Under the pieces are notes generated by a model. The model had not been told where the DNA came from and did no database searches. It saw nothing but the letters and a program-made list of their open reading frames with translations. Source: JAGXQV01 sp964451375 (GTDB lineage Bacteria; Pseudomonadota; Gammaproteobacteria; Burkholderiales; Sulfuricellaceae). Taken from it: 64,000 nucleotides of DNA. The DNA lies in NCBI GenBank assembly GCA_964451375.1, contig CAYVIN010000001.1, forward strand, positions 71,931 to 135,930. Reading direction: 5' to 3'. Both the position numbers and the translations under genes were made by a program. Of the stretch, positions 58,164-64,000 are shown in pieces (position 1 is the stretch's first letter; every line of letters begins with the position of its first letter).

Positions 58164-59249
58164 TTGAAATTCCATCACTTAGTGGGTGCGGCTTGCGCCG
58201 TTTTTCTGGCTTGCGCGGCGCTGCCGGCGCTGGCCGGGCCGATTCAGCCGTTTCTGGATAATCTGGTCAGGAAGGAAAAACTGCCCGGCGCGGTGTTGCT
58301 GGTGTCCGGCCCGCAGGGGCGGCAGATTGCCGTGTCGGGGGTGGCGAACCGCGAGACGCGGGAACCGATGAGCGCCAACACCCGCTTTTATATTGCCTCC
58401 AGCGGCAAGCTGGTGACGGCGGCGGTGATCCAGCAAATGTTGCTGGATCGCCGCTTCAAGTTGTCCGACCCAATTTTCGGGTGGGTAAAGGATATCAAGG
58501 GTATCGGCAAATTGCGCAACGTTCGCACGGCGACTATCGAGCAGCTTCTTAAACACCGTTCCGGGCTGGCCGAATATTACACCGACGACTTCGAGGAAGC
58601 GGCAGCCGGGCAGCCCGATAAACGCTGGAGCGTCGAGGAATCCCTGGGGTTTGCGTTCGGGGAGGAGGCAATGTCCAAAGCGGGGCGCGAATACAACTAT
58701 AGCGATACCAATTATGTGTTGCTGGGACGCCTGATCGAGCAGGTTGACCAGGCCGCTTATGCGGCCTCCGTCCTGCGCCGGATTTTTGATCCGCTCGGAT
58801 TGACCTCCACCACCATTGGCGCGACCAGGGGTGACGCCGGGCTGGCGCATGGTTATGCCGCCGCCGGGCGCAACCAGTTTGAGGATGTCAGTTACCTGGG
58901 CTGGAATGCAATTACCGGCGATGGTGCAGTGGTGACCACGGTATCCGACTATGAAACCTTCCTGCTGGCCCTGTTTCGCGACGCCAGGCTCCTGCCCGCC
59001 AAGGTCGTTGCGCAGATGTGCAGTGCGCAGGCCGAAGACCCGGATAGCGGTTATGGGCTGGGCTGCATGGTCGAAGATACGCCGTGGGGCGAGGCCTGGG
59101 GACATGACGGCTCGATCTCGGGATTCAACGCCGAGACCTGGTATATCCCGGAAATCGGCGTGACGGTGGTGTTTTTCACCAATGGTGATTTCAAGTCCGA
59201 TGATCCCGACATCGTCGTGAAGGCGGTCAAGGCTTATCTGAAGAAATGA
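58164..59249 (+). CDS. exported beta-lactamase-fold serine hydrolase
   Basis: A 361-aa protein starting at TTG 58164 (GGAGA 8 bases upstream; the frame opens at 58134). A signal peptide KFHHLVGAACAVFLACAALPALAG is followed by SxxK (ASSGKLVTA), YNYSDTNY (Tyr-Ser-Asp, the YxN box) and WGHDGSISGF (HxG box) of class C beta-lactamases and DD-peptidases. It overlaps PBP1C by 4 bases, so a role in peptidoglycan trimming is more likely than antibiotic breakdown. Confidence 0.8.
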   Translation: MKFHHLVGAACAVFLACAALPALAGPIQPFLDNLVRKEKLPGAVLLVSGPQGRQIAVSGVANRETREPMSANTRFYIASSGKLVTAAVIQQMLLDRRFKLSDPIFGWVKDIKGIGKLRNVRTATIEQLLKHRSGLAEYYTDDFEEAAAGQPDKRWSVEESLGFAFGEEAMSKAGREYNYSDTNYVLLGRLIEQVDQAAYAASVLRRIFDPLGLTSTTIGATRGDAGLAHGYAAAGRNQFEDVSYLGWNAITGDGAVVTTVSDYETFLLALFRDARLLPAKVVAQMCSAQAEDPDSGYGLGCMVEDTPWGEAWGHDGSISGFNAETWYIPEIGVTVVFFTNGDFKSDDPDIVVKAVKAYLKK

Positions 59250-61444
59250 CGTTTCCCTTGCGTTCTTCGGCAGGCCTCGTATTGGCGGCGTTTCTCGCTT
59301 GGCCGCAGGTCGCGTTGGCGCTGCCCGGCTTTGCCGAAGTCAAGGCCGCTTACACGCCGTCGGACGCCTGGCTGCTGGCCCGCGACGGGCAGGTGCTCCA
59401 CACCCTGCGGGTGGATCGCCAGGTGCGCCGCCTGGCCTGGACGCCGCTGGCGGAGATTTCCCCGGCCCTGATCCGTGCGGTGGTGGTTTCCGAAGACAAA
59501 CGTTTTGCGGAACACGCCGGGGTGGATTGGCAGGCCGCCGGCAGCGCGGCGTGGAATAATCTGCGCGGCAATCACACCCGTGGCGCAAGCACCCTGACCA
59601 TGCAGCTTGCCGGGCTGCTCGACGAAGACCAGCGCCGCCGGGGCCGCCGCAGCCTGTTCGAGAAAGTCTCCCAGGCGAGCGCGGCGTTACGTCTGGAACG
59701 CAGTTGGAGCAAGGGCCGGATCATTGAGGCCTATCTCAATCTGGCGGCGTTTCGCGGCGAATTGCAGGGGGTCGCGGCGATGAGCCGGGAACTCTTCGGC
59801 AAGTGGCCGGACGGTCTCGACGAGCAGGAAAGCGCGCTGGCCGCCGCCCAGTTGCGCGCGCCCAACGCCGCCCCGGCGCTGGTGGCGAAACGCGCCTGCG
59901 CGCTGCTCAGGGAAATGGAACGCCCCAGCGAATGTGGCGGATTGGAAGGGCTGGCCGTGCAGGCGTTGTCCGGCGGATTACGCGCCCGCAGCGACGGCCC
60001 GGCGCTCGCGCCGCACCTCGCGCAGAAGCTCCTGACGCGCCCCGGCGAACGTCTGAGAACCAGTATCGACGCGGCTCTCCAGGCATTCGCCCAGGCCGCG
60101 TTACGGCGTCACCTGGCGGGGCTTGCGCGCCATAACGTCGAAGATGGCGCGCTGCTGGTGCTCGACAACACCAGCGGCGAAGTGTTGGCCTGGGTCGGTT
60201 CAAGCGGCGATTTGTCGGATGCCGCCGAGGTGGATGGCGTGACCGCGCTACGTCAGGCCGGCTCCACACTCAAGCCGTTTCTTTACGCGCTGGCTTTCGA
60301 GCGGCGGTATCTCACCCCCGCCTCGTTGCTCGAAGATGCGCCGCTCACCCTCGACACCGGCAACGGCATGTACGCCCCGCAGAATTACGAGCCGCGTTAT
60401 CGCGGCTGGGTGTCAGCCCGCCACGCGCTGGCCGAATCGCTCAACGTCCCGGCGGTAAAAACCCTGGTGCGTATCGGCCCCGACCTGTTTCAGCAACAGT
60501 TGCGCCGCGCCGGTTTCGCGAGTCTGACCGAAAGCGGCGACTGGTATGGCTACAGCCTCGCGCTGGGTTCCGCCGACGTGTCGCCGGCAATGCTCGCCAA
60601 CGCTTACCGCAGCCTGGCCAATCAGGGCCGCTGGTCGCCGTTGCGCACAGCACCACCCAATGATGCGGCCCCGGCGCCCTGTAAACAGGGCGGCTGCGCC
60701 GGGGTGTTCGAAGGCCAGGCGCGCAATGCTATTCCTGCCGCTGCGGCTTTTCTGGTCGCTGACATTCTCGCCGACCGGGGCGCGCGGGCCGGGACTTTTG
60801 GATTGGAATCGTGGCTCGCCACGCCTTACTGGAGCGCCGCCAAGACCGGCACCAGCAAGGACATGCGGGACAACTGGTGCGCCGGATTTTCGCGGCAATT
60901 CACGGTGGCGGTATGGGTGGGTAACGCCTCCGGCCAGCCGATGCACGATGTTTCCGGGGTCACCGGCGCGGCCCCGGTGTGGCGCGAAATCATGGACTGG
61001 CTGCAACGCGGCGACCCCGCCACGGGCCGTCCGCCCCTCGCCAGCCTGCCGCCCGCCCCGCCCGCCGGGGTGGTGCAAAGCGAGATCCGCTTCGAGCCGC
61101 CCAGCGAGCCGCCGCGCCGCGAATGGTTTCTGGCCGGTACGGAATCCCGCGTCGTCCGCCCCGCCCTGGCCCGCGCCTTGGCGCGCATCGTTTATCCGGC
61201 CAACGGGGCCGTTGTGGCCCTCGACCCCGACATCCCGCCCCAACGCCAGCGTCTGCCGTTGCGCTTGAGCGCCCCCGCCGAAAAAGGCTGGCGCTGGCGT
61301 CTCGACCGGCAGGTGCTGGGCAGCGCCGCCAAACCGCTGGCCTGGCTGCCGAACACGGGCATACACCGGTTGATCCTGGAAGACGGCGGCGGTCGGGAAA
61401 TCGACGCGGTGCGTTTCGAAGTGCGCGGTTTGCGGGGACGCTGA
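59246..61444 (+). CDS. pbpC: penicillin-binding protein 1C
   Basis: A 732-aa bifunctional peptidoglycan synthase. An N-terminal membrane segment is followed by the GT51 transglycosylase (SEDKRFAEHAGVDWQA with the catalytic Glu; RGASTLTMQLA), the transpeptidase with Ser-x-x-Lys (GSTLKPFLYAL), KTGTSKDMRDNW, and a C-terminal domain typical of PBP1C (VYPANGAVVALDPDIPPQRQRLPL). Coupled to the serine hydrolase gene (ATGA overlap). No alpha2-macroglobulin gene, its common partner, is visible. Confidence 0.95.
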   Translation: MTFPLRSSAGLVLAAFLAWPQVALALPGFAEVKAAYTPSDAWLLARDGQVLHTLRVDRQVRRLAWTPLAEISPALIRAVVVSEDKRFAEHAGVDWQAAGSAAWNNLRGNHTRGASTLTMQLAGLLDEDQRRRGRRSLFEKVSQASAALRLERSWSKGRIIEAYLNLAAFRGELQGVAAMSRELFGKWPDGLDEQESALAAAQLRAPNAAPALVAKRACALLREMERPSECGGLEGLAVQALSGGLRARSDGPALAPHLAQKLLTRPGERLRTSIDAALQAFAQAALRRHLAGLARHNVEDGALLVLDNTSGEVLAWVGSSGDLSDAAEVDGVTALRQAGSTLKPFLYALAFERRYLTPASLLEDAPLTLDTGNGMYAPQNYEPRYRGWVSARHALAESLNVPAVKTLVRIGPDLFQQQLRRAGFASLTESGDWYGYSLALGSADVSPAMLANAYRSLANQGRWSPLRTAPPNDAAPAPCKQGGCAGVFEGQARNAIPAAAAFLVADILADRGARAGTFGLESWLATPYWSAAKTGTSKDMRDNWCAGFSRQFTVAVWVGNASGQPMHDVSGVTGAAPVWREIMDWLQRGDPATGRPPLASLPPAPPAGVVQSEIRFEPPSEPPRREWFLAGTESRVVRPALARALARIVYPANGAVVALDPDIPPQRQRLPLRLSAPAEKGWRWRLDRQVLGSAAKPLAWLPNTGIHRLILEDGGGREIDAVRFEVRGLRGR

Positions 61445-61628
61445 ACCGATTCAATCATGCGCAAAGCGCATTCGACAACTAAAAACCAAGCACTCAACAC
61501 TAAACACTGCTTTTACTTACCGGGCGGATTCCAGCATTGATTGCAATTCCCCGGCTTATCCATTGATAATACGCAATGCTCTCGTCATGTTTAGGGCCTT
61601 CCACTTTTTGAAAGCAAAGCTGCCGTAT

Positions 61629-63011
61629 ATGGATACCGAACTGATTGACGCTCTGGATGCCATGGATCAGGGTTTCTTGTGGCTGGACAACGACCTTCTG
61701 GTCAAACGCCATAATCGCGCCTATCGCCAATTACTCGACATCGAGGGAAGCCGTCGCTTCGTTGACCGCCCTTATGCCGAGTTGCTCCAGTTTCTTCTGG
61801 AGCGCGGCGAATTCAGCGGCAACTCCGATCATGAAAGTTACCTGACCGAGCGCCTCAGCGCGATGCGCGCCGGGGAATCCTACCGCATCGAGCGGGTTCG
61901 CCCGAACGGCAAGGTGTTGCGGGTTTCCGCCGTACCTCTGGAAACGGGCGGCTATGTGTTCACCTACCTCGATATCACCGACGAGAGCCGCGCGCTGGAG
62001 GAAGTCCGGCGCAACTCCAAGGCGACCGTGGTGGCGATGGCGAATTTCGCCGAACACCGCGATACCGATACCGGCGTCCATGTGCTGCGGGTGGCCCGCC
62101 TGGTCGGACAAATCGCCCAGAAACTGAAACGCAACAACCAGCATCCCGACATCATCGACGAAGCCTTCGTCGATCATATCGCCACCGCCAGCATCCTCCA
62201 CGATGTCGGCAAGATTTCCACCCCCGACCGGATTCTGCTCAAAGCCGGCCCCTTGAGCGACGACGAACGCGCCGCGATGAAGCTCCATACCACGGTGGGC
62301 GCGCAACTGCTCAAGCAGGCGCATTTGATGATCGGCGACAGCACCTATCTGCAATTCGGCGCGGAAATCGCCCTCACCCATCATGAGTGGTTCAACGGCA
62401 ACGGTTATCCCGCCGGGCTGGCGGGTGAGGACATCCCGCTGGCCGGGCGGATTTGCGCCATTGCCGATGTCTTCGACGCGCTGACCTCGCGGCGTCCCTA
62501 TAAAGCGCCGTGGACGACCGAGAAAGCCCTCAACCTGATTTGCAGCCAGGGCGGAATCCAGTTCGATCCATCCCTGGTCGGGGCGTTCGTCGAAGTGATC
62601 CGCGAGCGCGAGGCGGTTTCCCTGGTGCAATGGTCGGAATCGATGAGCGTCGGCAATGTCCATATCGATGAACAACACAAAATCCTCATCGACACCATCA
62701 ACCAGCTCGCCAGTGCGGAAAGCCAGAACGACCGCCCGGTGGTGGCCATGATCATCGACGAACTGGTGAGTTACGCCGCTTTCCATTTCCATTTCGAGGA
62801 ACACCTGATTGACGCCAGCGGTTATCCCGAAGTCGAGCAACATCGGCGCATCCACCAGGGCTTCGTGAAGTGGGTCACCGAAGTGCGGGAGGAATTCATC
62901 TTCCATCGCCGCGCCCAGATCGGCGAACGCATCCTCAACTTCCTGCGCGACTGGCTGCGCGACCACATCCTCGGCGAAGATCAGCGCTATCGCCCGTACA
63001 TCGGGGAATAA
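61629..63011 (+). CDS. PAS - HD-GYP - hemerythrin sensor protein
   Basis: About 460 aa. Residues 1-110 are a PAS-type domain (MDQGFLWLDNDLLVKRHNRAYRQLL), 130-330 an HD-GYP cyclic-di-GMP phosphodiesterase with HDVGKISTPDRILLKAG and HHEWFNGNGYPAGL all intact, and the last ~125 a hemerythrin with HIDEQHK, HFHFEEHL and HRRIHQGFV that binds a di-iron/O2 centre. It links oxygen or redox state to cyclic-di-GMP breakdown. The frame opens at a TTG at 61563; I use the ATG that starts the PAS domain, without a clear ribosome site. Confidence 0.9.
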   Translation: MDTELIDALDAMDQGFLWLDNDLLVKRHNRAYRQLLDIEGSRRFVDRPYAELLQFLLERGEFSGNSDHESYLTERLSAMRAGESYRIERVRPNGKVLRVSAVPLETGGYVFTYLDITDESRALEEVRRNSKATVVAMANFAEHRDTDTGVHVLRVARLVGQIAQKLKRNNQHPDIIDEAFVDHIATASILHDVGKISTPDRILLKAGPLSDDERAAMKLHTTVGAQLLKQAHLMIGDSTYLQFGAEIALTHHEWFNGNGYPAGLAGEDIPLAGRICAIADVFDALTSRRPYKAPWTTEKALNLICSQGGIQFDPSLVGAFVEVIREREAVSLVQWSESMSVGNVHIDEQHKILIDTINQLASAESQNDRPVVAMIIDELVSYAAFHFHFEEHLIDASGYPEVEQHRRIHQGFVKWVTEVREEFIFHRRAQIGERILNFLRDWLRDHILGEDQRYRPYIGE

Positions 63012-63662
63012 GCCCGCCAACTTCGCAATCTCCCGGCAGCGCTATTCAGGCACCCGAAAACCGCGCCATTCGATCCGTTCAACTGAGAAATACAGGTTAA
63101 AGCCTCCGGCTGCGCCGGGGGATGCTTACTTCCCCGACACGCCGGTTTACTCCCAGGAACTCTTCAGACGCTTTGGCGGGACAGTCCCAGGTTTCTTGCA
63201 AATCCCCAGCAGCTATTGTCCGTGTACTGAAACCCGGTTGTACCTAGAAAAGTCAGTTTGAACCACAAAGGCGCAAAGACGCGAAGGAAAAACAAAAGGT
63301 TAGCTGGTTCAGGTCGTTCATCGAACGGGTGAGTACGAAACATTTCGCATGTTTCTGATTCCTTTGCGCCTTAGCGCCTTTGCGGTTCTGAACTAAGGTT
63401 TCCAGGTCGTATGGTTTCGCGTGCGTCCTGCGGATCATCGCTCTTTCTCCGGCAAGTTGTTTTCCCGTTTTGTTGCGGCGCTACCTCAGTTTCTGTTTAT
63501 TCCTAACCTCCCTATGTGCGCCGGCAGACAGACCGATGTGCGTTTTTCCCCTATTTTGAGTCTGTCGAGACAAGGCAAATGAAATGTTCTACCGGTCACT
63601 TTGCTCGGCGCTATTTGGAAGTCAGGCGATGGTGAAGGTAAACCGCACTAAAGGAGATCAAG
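63012..63662. other. 650-bp gap with hairpin and repeats, no gene
   Basis: It holds GCCTCCGGCTGCGCCGGGGG (63101-63120), a hairpin of unknown role, an inverted-repeat element at 63260-63388 and, at the end, AAGGAGAT before the next start. No open frame is convincing. Confidence 0.5.
63260..63388. mobile_element. MITE-like inverted-repeat element
   Basis: GAACCACAAAGGCGCAAAGA (63260-63279, continuing to 63287) and the mirror-image CTTAGCGCCTTTGCGGTTC ending at 63388 are 28-bp inverted ends with about five mismatches around 73 bp without a gene. This kind of short element with AACCGCAAAGGCGC ends is common in proteobacteria. Confidence 0.6.
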
Positions 63663-64000
63663 ATGAAACGATATTGGACTTACATGAAACAAAGGGTGTG
63701 GCAGGCGTTCTTGCCGCTTTTGCTGATGGGCGTATTTGGCGGCAATACACTGGCCGCAGAGATGCCGAGTTTTTCCGCGTCGAGTAGCGGTACGACCAAC
63801 AATCTTACCGTGACCGCCAATCTCAACGTCAGCGATGCCGATGTCGGAAAGATGGGCAATATCTATTTGGCCTTCGAAAATAACGACAAATGGTATTTCA
63901 ACGTCGTCATCGGATGGGTGCCGTTTGACGGCGGAATGCTGCCGATTTATCCTAAATCCGGCAGTTGCCTGAGCGGACGCCGATCAACGGGAGAAATTCC
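63663..64000 (+). CDS. exported protein, N-terminal part (runs off the window)
   Basis: It starts at ATG 63663 with AAGGAGAT 4 bases upstream. A 31-residue signal peptide (WQAFLPLLLMGVFGGNTLAA) is followed by a beta-rich domain beginning EMPSFSASSSGTTNNLTVTANLNVSDADVGKMGNIYLAF. No catalytic motif is visible in the 112 residues present. The stop lies beyond 64000. Confidence 0.75.
   Translation, partial: MKRYWTYMKQRVWQAFLPLLLMGVFGGNTLAAEMPSFSASSSGTTNNLTVTANLNVSDADVGKMGNIYLAFENNDKWYFNVVIGWVPFDGGMLPIYPKSGSCLSGRRSTGEI

Noticed and set aside
63090..63170. Cyclic-di-GMP riboswitch near the HD-GYP gene
   Set aside because: AAAGCCTCCGG and the hairpin recall part of a GEMM element, but the full consensus cannot be traced and it is about 500 bases from the next start.

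Overview
The window looks like a proteobacterial chromosome, most likely betaproteobacterial. I base this on a GC-rich backbone in which a UDG - tautomerase-like - uvrC - pgsA block is followed by tRNA-Gly, tRNA-Cys and tRNA-Leu, and then a plsC/acyl-ACP synthetase gene, lplT, pbpC and a PAS/HD-GYP/hemerythrin sensor. Species cannot be read from the sequence. Roughly the first 36.8 kb is an accessory island of lower and mixed GC. It stops at the 3' end of the tRNA-Leu gene, a classic island attachment position. No integrase is visible in the window.

Region 1 (1-9.7 kb): a phage lysis pair (holin-like, lysozyme) and then a compact seven-gene module made of two converging operons. Rightward are a DndB/DGQHR-like protein, a radical SAM enzyme and an Hsp90-type (GHKL) ATPase, all overlapping. 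Leftward are a ParB-like protein, a PD-(D/E)xK-like nuclease, a SNF2 helicase and a second ParB-like protein. A decayed second copy of the lysozyme lies on the far side, so the module is bracketed by phage lysozyme sequence. It resembles a DNA-modification or defence island, but I do not recognise it as a named system.

Region 2 (9.7-34 kb): a (p)ppGpp-hydrolase-like HD protein and debris of an older copy of the main locus, then the main locus. A leftward operon encodes a 97-aa protein, a JAMM/JAB isopeptidase, a ThiF/E1-like adenylating enzyme, a ClpA/B-like AAA+ ATPase, an 88-aa protein, a TPR-CHAT caspase-like protease, a 683-aa protein carrying a relic of a relaxase-helicase, a 41-aa protein and another CHAT protease. 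Two more TPR-CHAT proteases lie on the plus strand. All four CHAT proteins end in the same tail (TRYWM-V/I-C). Three genes begin with the same leader (MRN-D/N-QFN), one of them a 46-aa peptide with three 11-residue repeats. Five copies of a promoter/operator cassette centred on AACGTT are spread over the locus. I propose a ubiquitin-like or peptide-activation pathway (E1 + JAB, no E2 or ubiquitin-like protein seen) coupled to an unfoldase and several caspase-like proteases, probably anti-phage.

Region 3 (34-37 kb): a DUF3800 protein, small DNA-binding-like proteins, a tmRNA-3'-end-like fragment, GTGCGCA iterons and three tRNA genes with their own promoter.

Region 4 (37-64 kb): mostly backbone. 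It holds DNA repair and lipid genes, an autotransporter, an ArsR-type regulator, several toxin-antitoxin genes (HigA-like, PIN pairs, VapBC, ParD-like, HEPN-like), a DUF2339 membrane protein, an Lgt-like protein next to a tetraether-lipid-synthase-like radical SAM enzyme, a serine hydrolase with PBP1C, a PAS-HD-GYP-hemerythrin protein, REP/MITE-like repeats and the start of a secreted protein.
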